A stretch of DNA of 64,000 nucleotides from Amborella trichopoda. Its lineage: Eukaryota; Streptophyta; Magnoliopsida; Amborellales; Amborellaceae. Positions 10,856 to 21,980 of this stretch are shown in pieces. A program made the translations under genes and the position numbers. The notes under the pieces are model-generated. The model did no database searches. It saw only the letters and a list, made by a program, of their open reading frames with translations, and was not told where the DNA came from. The stretch spans positions 1,317,048 to 1,381,047 of the forward strand of contig NW_006498246.1 in NCBI RefSeq assembly GCF_000471905.2, read 5' to 3'. Position 1 is the first letter of the stretch; the number at the start of each line of letters is the position of its first letter.

Positions 10856-11098
10856 TGGAGAGCGTTGATCACGTTAGGGGTAGAAAGTTTTCTATACAAG
10901 AGGATCTACGAGAGAAAATAGGAAAGTTTGGAAAGGGATAGTTTGTAGAGATTTTTTTATGAATGAAGAAACAGAAATAGTATTTTTTCTTCCCATGGCT
11001 TGATTTACAGCCACATTATTCCTCCATTATTGTTGAAATTTTTACTTGTTAAGATCAAAAGAGGACCGTATTTAATTTCCTGGACTCCTTTTGCATCA
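10856..11098 (+). repeat. 3' LTR of outer element, second part
   Basis: It continues the LTR interrupted at 3239 and matches about 275-496, ending TTTTGCATCA. The first five bases (TGGAG) are the right target duplication of the Copia insertion. Confidence 0.85.
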
Positions 11099-12000
11099 TG
11101 ACTATTATGTTTTGTTTCATGAAATTGAATAAAATCAGGATAAAGCATGCCCAAGGAGTTTTGTACATTTACCGTACTTCATTACTAATATAAGCACAAA
11201 CTTAAAAAAATGGTGGTAACTTTTGTTAGTGAATGAGGAGGAAGGAAGAGGAAGGAATACCTTGAACATATACAGAGATACATGTTACATTGTGAACAAA
11301 CTGGTAAGGCATCCCTTGGGCATAGAAGGAATACAGGAATTAATAAAGTTGGTAAATAACTGAAAGTCATATTGTTGTTGTTAAGATACCTTCTCGAACT
11401 TGGGAATCTGTATCTATGATAGAGTTCCTGATAGGTAATAAAAATTATGTCATTGATCATTGACTCTGTAAGTAGGTCCTTTCTCTATTGCTCTTTCGCA
11501 TTACATTGAAGGCTATTGGTATTTAGTACTGGATTTTTTTATTTTATTTTATTTTCCAAAGGTTAGTGGATATGATTTTCTCGCAAATAAGAGCAAACCT
11601 ATATCATTATGATTTATTTCATAGTGACCTTTTGCTGTTGTGTCGAAGTAAAGAAAAATATGACTGGAAATCCGAGTTTCCAAATAAAAGTGGGATAGCT
11701 CAGGAAGCTCATGGAGGAGAGGTGTCAAAGATTTCTTAATTGATACCATTAGAATGTCAAAGGAAATATCCATATAGAGACTGCTTCAGATCCGTAGTAG
11801 GCACCATTGGAAGATCATGTAACAGATATTGGCCCAGTGATGGCATTGAATTCTGACCGGATATTGCTGGGGAATAACAAGAACCTTACCAGGAACACTA
11901 GGTGGATGTATCCCTGACTTTCAATCACCACAAGCGGAGCCATAGACAGCCATAATGACATGTTCAAGGATGAACAGTGTCATAGGAAGCTTCTGGTGTG

Positions 12001-12305
12001 GAACCAAAGAGGTGATCTGTGGCTTGCTAAATTTCATATATGGCCTAATGTGAAATTAGAGGGCTCATAAACGAGGAAATGTAGGGAGAAGAGAAGGGGG
12101 AAATAGAGATCCATCACCTAACCCTGCAAATACATACAACACCTTTTGTTTCTGGTATGGTCCCAAAGAGGCGATTTGTGCCTGGCTAAGTTTCACACAT
12201 GTCCTCATGTTCAAGTAAGAGAGCTCATGAACGAGGAAATGTAGGAAGAAGAGAAAGGGGAAATAGAGATCCAACACCTAGCCATGCAAATGCATAAAAG
12301 ACCTT
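12001..12305. repeat. Two-copy tandem duplication, period 160 bp
   Basis: The block with ACGAGGAAATGTAGG followed by AAATAGAGATCCA recurs 160 bases later (GCTCAT at 12063 and 12223). The copies differ at many positions and so are old. No coding content is seen. Confidence 0.85.
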
Positions 12306-13052
12306 GTTTGCATCTACTATGGGTTCTACCACAATATGATCTCTAGAATTAGTGATTCGCTAAAGTAGACTGCAGTGCATAAGGTTCCTCTTCTGTAGTG
12401 TTGAAGATATAGATGAAGATACATTATTTTGTATTCATATGAAGCATAAGATGAATGGAGAACATCTTGTACCTTGGTATCTTCAATATCCATAAATTGA
12501 GGACTTGGTATTTGGCTCACCCACATAGTGGGCCCAGTTGGCTTTTAGACAAGGGCAACGAGTCAACCAAGTCCTGAAGGGTGTGCAGAAGAATTGTATT
12601 CAGTGTTCACTATGTAAGTTGCAAATGAAAATTGTGAAAATGTAGAAAAATAGGAAAAGGCATATGAAGATAGGGCAAACTAAGAAAAGGGGAGACTTTC
12701 TATGTGGCGCCAACCATAGATAATTCATTACAAGGGGATGTGAGATCCCTCACTTCATATGTTGGATGAATAAGACAATTGGCAAGGCATGACGCATTAC
12801 TCCTTACCGAATGTGCTATGATGGCTCAGTCTGACTGATTCAAACCAGACCTAGGGGTCTTTAGCAAGATAAAAGAGAGAATATGGGAGGGAAACACAAT
12901 GGGGTGGGTCTTCTGGGGGAATTGGGTTGCAGAGGAAAGAGAAAAGGGGTTGTAATCGAGTTCGTTTTTGGGATTTTGGATGGGAGAAAAGGGGAGGGTG
13001 TTTCAAATTTTGATGGGATGGCTTACCTGCTCTTAGCCGTTAGCTACCCTGC

Positions 13053-13080
13053 CTCCCCACCCCCCCCCCCCCCCCGCCCC
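13053..13080. repeat. Poly-C tract
   Basis: A run of about 18 C, broken by one G, within CCTCCCCACC...GCCCCCTC. The length may be a sequencing or assembly uncertainty. Confidence 0.85.
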
Positions 13081-13456
13081 CTCTTTTTTTTTCTTTTGTG
13101 ACATTATCACATGAGATATCACAGCCATCCAGCTCCCAGCCACATAAATTGTTTGTGGTTGATGCCACACAGAAAGTTTTGCCATGAGAAAAAGGATAAT
13201 GAAAAGGTTAGAAATGATGGATATGTATACTAATTCATAGGATAGAAGAATTACGAAATCCTCTACTAGATTGCATCTGCTTAAAGTGAAACCTAGAATT
13301 CTATATTTCTGGCCAACCAATCATGTAAATTTGATACAGATATATATTTAGCGGATTAACAATTTGATAGGCTACCATAACATAAGTTTTTGTAATACAA
13401 TGAGTTCATTGAACGAGTGAATGAAAACTGTCTTAAACTAAACAAGAAATAAGCAT

Positions 13457-13622
13457 CATCATCATCATTATTATCATTATCAAATATTTTTCCCAACTAT
13501 TTGAGGTCAGCTACAAGAATCTTGGTCCGCCATTTTACTTTATCAAGAGCCATACCCTTAGTGAGGCCATATGTCCTCATGTATTTTTTCACTACTTCAA
13601 ACCATGTCCTTTTGAGCCTATC
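13457..13622 (-). mobile_element. RTE-type LINE, 3' end fragment
   Basis: The plus strand starts with a CATCATCATCATCATTATTATC tract and continues with CAACTATTTGAGGTCAGCTA and a TCAAACCATGTCCTTTTGAG block. The same order occurs at 48655-48810 in a larger RTE LINE. On the minus strand it is the 3' untranslated end with its ATG/ATT-rich tail, a 5'-truncated insertion. Confidence 0.7.
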
Positions 13623-14405
13623 ATAACAAAAAATAATATAATTTTAGAAATTCACGAATTATTATTTTATGGACAAGATATAACATAATTTTAAGAATTC
13701 ATGGATAATTATTTTATGACACGGATAGGTCACGCTATTGACTAATTGAAGTTAAAGGCATGTCACAGATAGTGCATTTTGAACTCTTCATTGCATCTCA
13801 ATCTTGACAAGTTAATTTATAAACTGCAACTGCTGATGTTTGTATCATCTGGAGAAACAATTGTGTTATGTGATGTCCAGCAGTAGGTTCAAATTATTTA
13901 CCATCTACTAGACGCAATCTGTATGCAGCAATCTTCATCATTTTCTTCTCTTGTTACTCTGTTGTTCATGATCTGCCACTTCATCTTACCTCTTCAAATA
14001 TATCCTCGCCTATGCCCAACTACTCAAAGTCATTGCCCTAGCGTTTCCAACAAATAGTAAAATTGGAAATGTACTGTCTGGACAAGATATGAGTGACATG
14101 CACGTTGATATATCTGTCACAATAAAGCTGAAACTTTGAATTAAACATAATACTGTGTGGAAATTATAAAATCAAACAAAAATGTCTAATTGTTTTTTTG
14201 ATCGTAGGATTTTCTTTTTTCCACCTTGGATAACCTTGCCCTCAATTTTGATGATCAATTCTAAATAATAACAAACTTTAAGAGTGTGAGAATCTCTTAA
14301 AAGAGAAATACAAAATAGAGAGAGAAACACTGTAAAAACTTTGTATAACTGTTCTAGTAAACATCATACTAAGAAGTTCAAATTGATTCTATGTTGGAAA
14401 CCTAG
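13623..14405. other. Non-coding stretch before the malate dehydrogenase exons
   Basis: AT-rich with no recognised coding region. The last part ends in an acceptor (GGAAACCTAG at 14405) and is presumably intron of the malate dehydrogenase copy. The exon that normally precedes it in the family is not visible. Confidence 0.5.
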
Positions 14406-14474
14406 GTTTACACAAATGGAAACCCATATGGCATTGCAGAAGATATTGTATTCAGCATGCCTTGCAGATCAGAG
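14406..14474 (+). CDS. NADP-MDH exon A ([13 protein letters not shown])
   Basis: Acceptor TAG at 14405 and donor GTAAAT at 14475; 23 codons, phase 0 at both ends. It encodes the [17 protein letters not shown] block that is conserved across chloroplast NADP-MDH. Confidence 0.85.
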
Positions 14475-14574
14475 GTAAATTTTATTGAAATTGTTCTTTC
14501 ATGGATATGTTCAATCTCAGAATTTCTTACCAAAAAAGGACCCTAATATCCTAACCTTGATGCGTGTCATTTAG

Positions 14575-14643
14575 GGAAATGGTGAGTATGAGCTAGTCCC
14601 GGACATAATTATTGATGACTTCCTCCGTGAACGTATAAAAAAG
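14575..14643 (+). CDS. NADP-MDH exon B
   Basis: Acceptor TTTAG at 14574; 23 codons ending in IKK. The donor is GTCTCC, poor beyond the GT, which might lower splicing. Confidence 0.82.
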
Positions 14644-14749
14644 GTCTCCTCCTCTCTTTCAATATGCAACATGCATTAAAACAACTTTCAGATTTTTCAT
14701 GTGGTGAGCTTAGTTCTGATAATTTTGAATCTTTCCATTTTTGTAATAG

Positions 14750-14803
14750 AGTGAAGCTGAACTCGTGGCTGAGAAAAGATGTGTGGCACATCTAACTGGA
14801 GAG
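14750..14803 (+). CDS. NADP-MDH exon C
   Basis: Acceptor AATAG at 14749 and donor GTAAAT at 14804; 18 codons, SEAELVAEKRCVAHLTGE. It contains the first Cys of the C-terminal extension. Confidence 0.87.
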
Positions 14804-14977
14804 GTAAATGAAAATGGCTACCTTTACATAATCTCTTCTCTTAAAAGAAGAATAAGAAGAGCTACACTGCAACTCTATAGTAGTAAAATTGTTGAAGCAT
14901 ATCAGTTCAGGATTATTTTTTCTTTATTTTTGGTTTTTAATGTGTAGCACTAATTGCGAGAACCTCATGTTTCACAG

Positions 14978-15031
14978 GGTAATGCATTTTGTGATCTGCC
15001 AGAAGACACAATGCTTCCAGGAGAGCAGTAA
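14978..15031 (+). CDS. NADP-MDH terminal exon
   Basis: Acceptor CACAG at 14977; 17 codons then TAA. The family ends LPGEV or similar, so the stop after LPGEQ is the natural end. It contains the second Cys (AFCDLPED), which with the upstream Cys forms the thioredoxin-reducible C-terminal disulphide in this family. Confidence 0.87.
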   Translation, partial: GNAFCDLPEDTMLPGEQ

Positions 15032-16194
15032 TGGTTATCCAGCGATTATTTCTCCTCCTTTCATTTTTCTAACTAGTTTTGGCGAGGGCGACATGGTGGA
15101 GAGCTCTCCAAGGAATCAGCATATTAGTAGTAAGCTAATCTCTTTACATTATGATAAACTGGATGATATGCTGCTTATTCATTTACAATCTCTTTAGTGT
15201 TCTTATAATAGGAATCAGTAATGATTTGTTTCCTGCAAGGAAGTTACATCAGCGTTGCAAGTCCTGCATGTCGGCCTTATTGGGTTATCAGTGGTCTTAA
15301 ATTAGATGAGAAACAGGTTTATGAGGATGTTATTAGCATATGTTTGATAAGGGGATGACAGGCTTTCCAGTATCATGTATCTCTAAATGGATCTTCAGTC
15401 TTGGAATTATATGATTGACTATTGTTTATCGCTATATACATGGTTGGCTCTTATTTAGGATAGGATTTGGGCTTGTGCTTAATTAAGGTGTTGACATTGC
15501 AACTGTATCCCAAGTTGGAATCCTAGCCCCGAGCCACTTGAATAGGAAAAGAAAATCAGAAAGCAAAAAAAAGAAGGAAAAGTATAAAAAGAGATCTATT
15601 GTCCATGAGATTCCAAATTGGGTGATTGTGAAGTGTCATTGATTAGACTTAAAGTTCAAAAAAGGAACTTATCAAACTTTGTGTCTTATCCAAATTGACA
15701 TATAATGGTTTGTTAGCAATTGTGATCTCTTTATAACAAAGATAAATGATCTCCTTGTAAGTGGTCAAAAGCAGGTTCAAGCAATATTAAAACTTCGAAC
15801 TTCCCATGTCCTGGAGATTAGTAACCAAGAAATAGGGAAAAAATAAGGATAGAAGTTACAAATATTGTTGTAGCTCTGCCTTTGAGCTTGTATGCCCATG
15901 AGTCAAGAGGGATCGATTTCTTGGGCTAGCTGCAAAAACATCCGTAAACCCAACTGAGCTCTCACCATTTGTTTGCCTCCTGGCCCAGTTGTTTCTCTGG
16001 AAATGAGAATAAGGACTCTTTTATTTGGTAATTTTAAAATGTAGTTATTTATTCCTCACTTGTAAAGAACTATAAAAAAAGCGTTTTGAGTTTTTTTTCA
16101 AACTATTTGAAGTCGGCTATACAAATCGCGGTCAGGCATTCTACTCTATCATTGGACGATAATAATAATAGAAATGGTGTAGGCATATAATAAT
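15032..16194. other. 3' flank of the NADP-MDH fragment and spacer
   Basis: The first few hundred bases are probably 3' untranslated sequence, though no canonical AATAAA stands out. The rest is AT-rich with no recognised gene. At 16090-16165 a short RTE LINE 3' remnant (minus strand, AACTATTTGAAGTCGGCTA) is visible. Confidence 0.5.
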
Positions 16195-16632
16195 GGGTGC
16201 GGTTTGTATAGAACCAACACTTTAAACAAGCAAAGCACACCTTCAAATGGATGTGGTTTGTATAGAACCAACGCTCTAAACAAAGTTCAGCACACCTTCA
16301 AATAGTGCTGAAAGATGTGGTTTCAATACTGAAAATCTTTGTAGTAGCCTTAAAATATATTTTATCTCTAATTATAAAATTTAAAGTTTCAAAAAAATTG
16401 TAGATTGAGCAGATCTATGAAAACTTGAAAATTGTAAAAATTGACAGTACAAAATGCATTACAAGATGTATTATTTTTGAAACTTGAAATCCATTTTTTT
16501 TTCATGTCCATGTATCTTGCAGTCGAGATGATCAATTTGAGGATATTCAAGCATCAAAACAACTTCTTCTAATCAAAAGGTGCGCCCTAATTTGATTGTT
16601 TAGATCCTCGCACTTATATAAATTTTTTCTTA
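16195..16632 (+). mobile_element. MULE-type MITE, copy 1
   Basis: It opens GGGTGCGGTTTGTATAGA and ends with a diverged inverse of that terminus. It matches 27775-28166 along its length (ATCTATGAAAACTTGAAAAT, GAGATGATCAATTTGA). The first 60 bp are duplicated inside the element (16195 and 16255). Flanks TATAATAAT (16186-16194) and TATAATAAA (16633-16641) agree at 8 of 9 bases, as expected of Mutator-like elements. Confidence 0.75.
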
Positions 16633-16962
16633 TATAATAAATCAATATTTAAAAGATAAAATAATTAATGTCAGGAGAGTGAGTGATATGCTCTTATTAA
16701 TTGAATTTGTATTAGGGGAAGAGATAATTAATGTAATGAGTGTTTATGCACCACAATTAGGACTAGAGGATATAATTAAGAGAAAATTTTAAGAGGACAT
16801 AGATGGATTAGTTCAAGACATATCAAATGGAGAGAGGACCTTTTAAGGAGGGGACTGAAATGGTCATGTAGAAAATGGTAGTAGAAGATGTGGGGGAATA
16901 TGGGTTTGGTGAAAGAAATTAGATAGATGAGGCTATTTTAGTTTTTGCTATGGCCTATGACA

Positions 16963-17231
16963 TAGCAAACAAACACTTGATTTAAAAAGTGAGATGAATA
17001 TGTAATAACATCTAAGAATGGATCATATAGCCGGATAAACTTCTTTTAGGTAAGAATGTAGATCCACCATCATATAAAGACTATAAAGGTTATCCTAGCA
17101 AACAAACAATTACTTTAAAAAGTGATGTGAATATTTAATAACGATAAAAGTGGATCATATAACCAAATAAACTTCTTCTTAGTTAATAATGTAGAGCCAC
17201 CATCATATAATGACTATAAAGGTTATCCTAT
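16963..17231. repeat. Two-copy tandem duplication in the LINE, period about 133 bp
   Basis: The segment from AGCAAACAAACA to GACTATAAAGGTTATCCT occurs twice head to tail. GGATCATAT is at 17020 and 17153. The copies are diverged. Confidence 0.85.
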
Positions 17232-17639
17232 GAGAGAATTTGACTACACAATATAGACTCGTGGTTATATAAGTCTGTATATAAAGATGGAAGAGAATGG
17301 GTAAAATTAATATGGTGTAAGAACAAGATGGTGGAATTTGAAAAATTAGAAAGATAATGGGTAAAATTAATATGGTGTAAGAACTAGATGGTGGAATTTG
17401 AAAAATTAGAAAATAGACTTATTTAGGGATAAATTCGCTAAAGAAGGAAAATAGAACTCTGAATATGGGGCCAATATTATGTGAAATGAGATATCTGATT
17501 GTATTAAATAAGTGGTAAAATAAGTTTTATGAGAAACTAAAAGGGAAAAGAAATTTCAATAAGAAAACCTAATAGTGCAATAATGAGATTCAGAAAGCCA
17601 TTAGCAAAAAAAAATCATATTATTAAACTTGTCAATGTA

Positions 17640-18140
17640 ATAAAATGATCAAAACTTAGAAATATATAAATGCTAAAAAAAATGTTAAACAATCAGTAAG
17701 GCTAAACTTAAGGTGTATAATAATATATGCAATAAACTGGGAACAAGAAATAGTGAAAAAGATGTCTTCAAATCAGCAAAAATTAGAAAGCTTAAATAAT
17801 ATAAATGCTAAAAAAAATATTAAACAAACAATAAGGCTAAAGCTAAGTTGTATAAGAATCTATACAGTAAACTGGGAACAAGAAATAGTGAAAAAAATGT
17901 CCTCAAATTAGCAAAACTGGAAATGAAAAAACTACAAAAAAAAATAAATTAAAAATCCTACCTGTAATAATAATAATAATAATTACACAATTAAATAATA
18001 CAAATACTAAGAAAAATACTAAACAAACAATAAGGCTAAAGCTAAGTTGTATAATAATCTATACAGTAAACCGAGAACAAAACATAGTGAGAAAGATATT
18101 TTCAAATTAGCAAAAATGAGAAAGAAAAAACTACAAAAAA
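17640..18140. repeat. Three-copy A-rich tandem repeat in the LINE
   Basis: Copies start near 17660, 17795 and 17990, each with AAACAATMAGTAAGGCTAAA-like sequence, then a TATACAGTAAACTGGGAAC-like block and a CAAATTAGCAAAA block. Spacings are about 135 and 198 bp; the third interval carries extra ATAATA microsatellite. Confidence 0.8.
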
Positions 18141-18150
18141 AATAAAAAAA

Positions 18151-18590
18151 AAAACCTACCCGCAATAATAACAATTACACGATATTGAGAAGGGTAGAAC
18201 TTAAAAAAATAAAAAATAAAATAAATAACGATAGAATAAAATTTTTTAATCTCTGAGAGACGCACCAGGTAATCTAAATACTTTGACAATGCATCTTTCT
18301 TTCAGGTCTCTTACAAAATATTGTTTGATGTTCGCCAAAGTCAGAAAATGATCTTTACCAGACTCGCTCTGTGGGCCTCTAGCCATGGATGAACTCTAAA
18401 ACAAATAAGAAAAAAATACACTCGACCATAGTCCAGAATTTTCCATTATATGGTGATTTTGTGAAGTTCCCATAGAAAGCACCAGCACTTGTGCTGGAAA
18501 CCACCATCATCCATGCATACCTGCATGCCTTGCAAGCAAGCTCCAGGGGAAAGTTTATATAAGGCATCAAGCAAAAGTAAGATACCCCTC
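18151..18590. other. Spacer without recognised content
   Basis: AT-rich, with A-rich runs to about 18240 and a short unassigned minus-strand open stretch at 18379-18570. Confidence 0.4.
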
Positions 18591-18968
18591 AAAAACCAAT
18601 CAAAAAAATTTCTCTTAATACTAAAAAAAGTCTCAAATTGATCATTTCGACATCGGAGGCATGAAAAAAAAGAAAAAAAAGGCTTTCAAATCCTAAAAAT
18701 GTTGCATCTTGCAACACATTATCAAACCGTCTTTTTTAAAAAAAATTAAATTAAGTACATGTGGATCTGCTTGATCTAAACTATTTTTCGAGCTTTAAAT
18801 TGTATAATTAGCAAAGAACAGATTTTTAGGCCATATCAAGAATTCCTTGCACCGAAACTACATATATCGATAGAATTTTAGGAGTGCGCCTTTGCTTGCT
18901 TGTTTAAGATTGATGCTTATGTACACCGCACCTATAATGGAATCGCATCTATTACACAGATAATCTAC
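18591..18968 (-). mobile_element. Degenerate MULE-type MITE, reverse copy
   Basis: It contains CAAATTGATCATTTCGACATC, a diverged TTTTCGAGCTTTAAATTGTAT block and an end resembling GTACACCGCACC, the order seen in reverse copies at 29080-29464. The left terminus is lost. Confidence 0.5.
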
Positions 18969-21900
18969 TTCATATACACGCACCTTAATGGTTCGTTTGG
19001 TTCCCGAGCATACAAATCCAGGTTTTGAATCATAACCTAATCATGCCAAACCTTAGTTATGCTCAACCCCAGTTATCTGGATATGATTGTTTGGTTAACT
19101 TCTGAATGGAAATCGCATGTTGCTGTTGTTTCTATTATCATACTTATTGAAGAAAATATTAATTAAGAGGTTAAAACAATCATAATTTATATTTGGCGGT
19201 TTGCTTTTAAATTTTTTTCAATTAAATACATCTAAAAAATAAAAATTAAAGTTTTCAAATTTCCCTTGTTTATGATTGTGAAGCCCAACAATTAGGGACA
19301 TTCTGGTAATTTACCCCATGGTGACCTTACAAGAAAGACAAAAATACCCCTTTTGTGGGTAAAAATTTACCAAAGCATCCCCAATTCTTAAGTGTCTCGT
19401 GGGACCGAGCAAAGGTAGTTTGGGAATGATTTTTTTTAGGACGTAGCATGTTGAAATGGAAATTTAAAGCAAACCTTCCAATATAAATTGTGTTCAGTTG
19501 ACCCCTTTGGTGATATTTTAAGGGGTTTCAACACTTTCCCTGCATATTACTATATTATTGTGACATTAATTATCAATATATACTATTTCATTTTTATAAC
19601 AATATTATTGATATTTTTTTATTACTATAATATTAATAATATTATTAAGAAATAAATTATTATTTGTAATTTAAAATAATGAGTTTCATTATTCGTTTGA
19701 ACGATTGGTATATTTATTAATATAGATATTATTTGACTATAGGTATACTCATCATTTTTGTTACGTATTTTATAGAGTAATATATATTGCATATTCGTAA
19801 ATAAACATAAGACATTCTATTTTGAAAAATTGTTTCATGCGGGCTGGACTGTATTTTTACAGCATGCCGTCCCAAGGTATAAAGCATCCAAATTGAAACT
19901 GACGATCTAAATGTTTTCTTCATAAAATCATTATTTTTATTTTTTAAAATTTATTTATTTATTATATTCATGATCTCTATGTTAGAGATTACATGTTCTT
20001 AAAATTTGGATCCGAAAATCCACTCAAAAATAGATTTTTAAGAGTCGACTCATTTCTGTATGGACTCAAAAACCGTGTCCTTTCTATTTTACTCTATTGT
20101 AGTATAATATAATCAAATGAATAATATATTAATCTCAAACACTAACACAAGTATGTCAATTATAATTTTGTTTTGGAAAACATTTATACGAGGTTGCGAC
20201 CTTATATCATTGAAGTATGGAGCACATCTAAAATCCTTCTGGAGAGTGTTTGGAGAACTCTCTAATTGATTATCTCGATTTGGATGGATATAAGGATTAA
20301 AAGAGTGTTTCATGTAAAAAAAAAGTGCATCGTATAATAAGTTATCTAGACTACCTGATTTTAAGGTTTTCAAGAGTTTATTAATATGCTAGATCTATTA
20401 CAACTTTTGAAACTTTTAAATTTCACAACTAGTGATAAAAATAGATTTTTAAGCAATCGTAAGGACTTTGGCACTAGAACTACATCTTCAAGCAAATTTT
20501 AGAGGCAATTTTATTCGCACCTCATCCTTCTTTTTGCTTTCCTATGAGATAGGATTTCTATTAGGTGAATTTTTGTTCGGGCTCCCAAAAATTTTCAAAT
20601 TGTTGATTTTCCTTGTCATGCTGTTAGAACTTTCTTGACCGACTAACTGGTTTGACCTGCGTCAAACTTCTAAGGGTTTAGTTCAGCTTGTTTTTTAGGT
20701 TTGTCAAGCAAGGTGGTCAGTTTTATCGATTTCTATGAGGCCTAGGCTTTACGAAAACAAAGTAAAGCCTCAGCCCGAAACCTCGTCTGAAAATTACTGT
20801 GTGCATTGAAAAGCTCCATGATAGCTCTGAAATCAATTCCAACACTGACTGTGAAATTAAAGCTCAAAAAAGGGTACAGATCTTACAGAGCCGTGAACAC
20901 TTATTTTAGGTTAAACACATATTTTTAGGGCTTGAAATCTTTTTTTTTGTTTTTTTATAACTATAAAGGTTAAGGCCAAAACGATCAATTAGAAGGTTTC
21001 AATGAGTTTTGAGGTAAGGCTTTATTTATTTCAATTAGGCTGAAGCCCTATCTAAATATTTTCCTTCAAAAAATATAGTGGTTTGTAACTTCCCCACTAT
21101 CAACTTTAACTTTTTGAACTAAATTTGAGATCCTTCATGTTTGGTGGGTTCAATGCTATTATGGTTGGCATGGACAATTAGCTTTAGAAAGAACATTGAA
21201 AGTCTCAAAGGATTTATACAGATGTCTAAGAAAGTGCTTCCTCTCCTGATGAGTCAAGGATCGATGCTCAATATTTACTCAGCCTTTTGAAAGAGAGCGT
21301 ATAATAATAATGTTCAGACATGAGTTGGAACATCCACCTTTTGTTCCTTTTTCCTTTTTTTCTACCTGCTTTTCTATCTTTCCTTCTTGCCCTTTATTTT
21401 TTTCATTAGAGATGGCAACTTAGTCAAAGAACAAGAGAATTAGAAATTGACACAAGTAAAAGGATTATACTTAGATAATGAACAAGTTATAGAAGAAAGA
21501 AGAAATGAGAAATCTTGGGATTATGAATGACTGGTTATTTTCTTTGTTGATATTGATTTTTATATGATGGTTGGTTGGGCAATTTCTTGTGGAAAATCTA
21601 GTCAAAGCAAAATTACTCATAATTGAAAAGAAAAAGTGAAAAAGTAGCTATTAGGTATCATTATAACTAGATGCCCACCTCATAATTGTGACATCTTCTC
21701 CATTTATAATAGTTTTCTGTTCATTCTTAGAGGTTATCTCCCTATTTACTTGTTCATGAGGACTCCATTCACCTCGAGAGTCAAGACTAACATTATTTAT
21801 TGCCTCAAGTAAATCATCCATCTTGCTGGATTTTAACTGATGAAATCGCATCCAAACCATCCATGTGGCCTGATTTCACGATGTATTCTTTGAACGTTTT

Positions 21901-21980
21901 TCACTGTTCATTTTACTCTTCACAAATCATCAGATTTGCACCATTTTTCGAGCTGCAAAAAGATCGAACCATGGTGGAAC
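18969..21980. other. AT-rich spacer without recognised genes
   Basis: No gene is recognised. About 20398-20545 holds a weak match to the MITE family interior (ACTTTTGAAACTTTTAAATTTC, then AGAACTACATC). A minus-strand open stretch at 21651-21860 (MDDLLEAINNVSLDSRG) is unassigned and may be chance. Confidence 0.45.

Larger units (their letters stand above)
130..11098 (+). mobile_element. Small LTR retrotransposon, pol-less, split by a nested Copia element
   Basis: Two direct repeats of about 370-390 bp flank a 2.6-kb interior. The left LTR is 130-496. The right LTR is cut in two: 3090-3239 and 10856-11098. The left LTR ends in GCATCA and is followed after two bases by a tRNA-Met-type primer binding site, which sets the plus orientation. 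The interior shows no protease, integrase, reverse transcriptase or RNase H motif in any frame. It holds broken ORFs with no family I recognise plus a segment like sorbitol dehydrogenase. The end just before the right LTR (about 3020-3060) has a Lys-Thr-Arg-Asp-Glu-Phe run followed by Gln-Pro-Gly, loosely like the 3' coding end of some Gypsy elements. It is therefore probably a non-autonomous element of Gypsy ancestry. No clean target duplication is seen (tagat against tgact). Repeat structure and orientation are sure; superfamily is not. Confidence 0.8.
11099..13456. other. Spacer with a tandem duplication and poly-C tract
   Basis: No gene is recognised on either strand; the ORFs are short and without family features. 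The stretch holds a roughly 160-bp tandem duplication (12001-12305) and a poly-C run near 13060-13078. NADP-malate dehydrogenase exons upstream of those at 14406 were looked for here and not found. Confidence 0.6.
14406..15031 (+). pseudogene. NADP-malate dehydrogenase, chloroplastic: 3'-terminal four exons only
   Basis: Four short exons join in phase 0: 14406-14474, 14575-14643, 14750-14803 and 14978-15031 (TAA at 15029). They encode the last 81 residues or so: [73 protein letters not shown]. This is the C-terminus of light-regulated chloroplast NADP-MDH, which reduces oxaloacetate to malate with NADPH to export reducing power. It includes the plant-specific C-terminal extension with its regulatory cysteines (Cys in KRCVAH and AFCDLP). 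The reading frame is clean. The donor after the second exon (GTCTCC at 14644) is weak. The N-terminal 80 percent, including the nucleotide-binding fold and active site, is not found between 11099 and 14405. It is either a truncated duplicate or a gene whose upstream exons lie left of the window beyond the retroelement cluster. Confidence 0.88.
16674..18150 (+). mobile_element. RTE-type LINE, decayed 5' endonuclease part with tandem copies
   Basis: Broken frames read EEIINVMSVYAPQLGLED and then a GGD.NGHVEN-like block (about 16720-16875), the endonuclease core of plant RTE LINEs. A GFGERN-like block, DPPSYKDYKGYP and RTRWWNLKN follow. From 17640 the sequence is A-rich and repeats a block decoding to LGTRNSEKDVFKLAKL-like residues, also typical of these LINEs. 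There are two internal duplications (16963-17231 twice; 17640-18140 three times). No intact ORF remains and the reverse transcriptase is absent. Confidence 0.75.

Noticed and set aside
14978..15316. Alternative splicing of 14978-15027 to 15077-15129 and 15240-15316, giving a longer open product
   Set aside because: The reading works in frame, but the NADP-MDH family ends at LPGE plus one residue. The TAA at 15029 is the natural stop and the rest is 3' untranslated sequence.
21651..21860. Minus-strand ORF MDDLLEAINNVSLDSRG...
   Set aside because: It looks protein-like but is only 69 codons with no recognised family and no neighbouring exons. There is not enough to call a gene.
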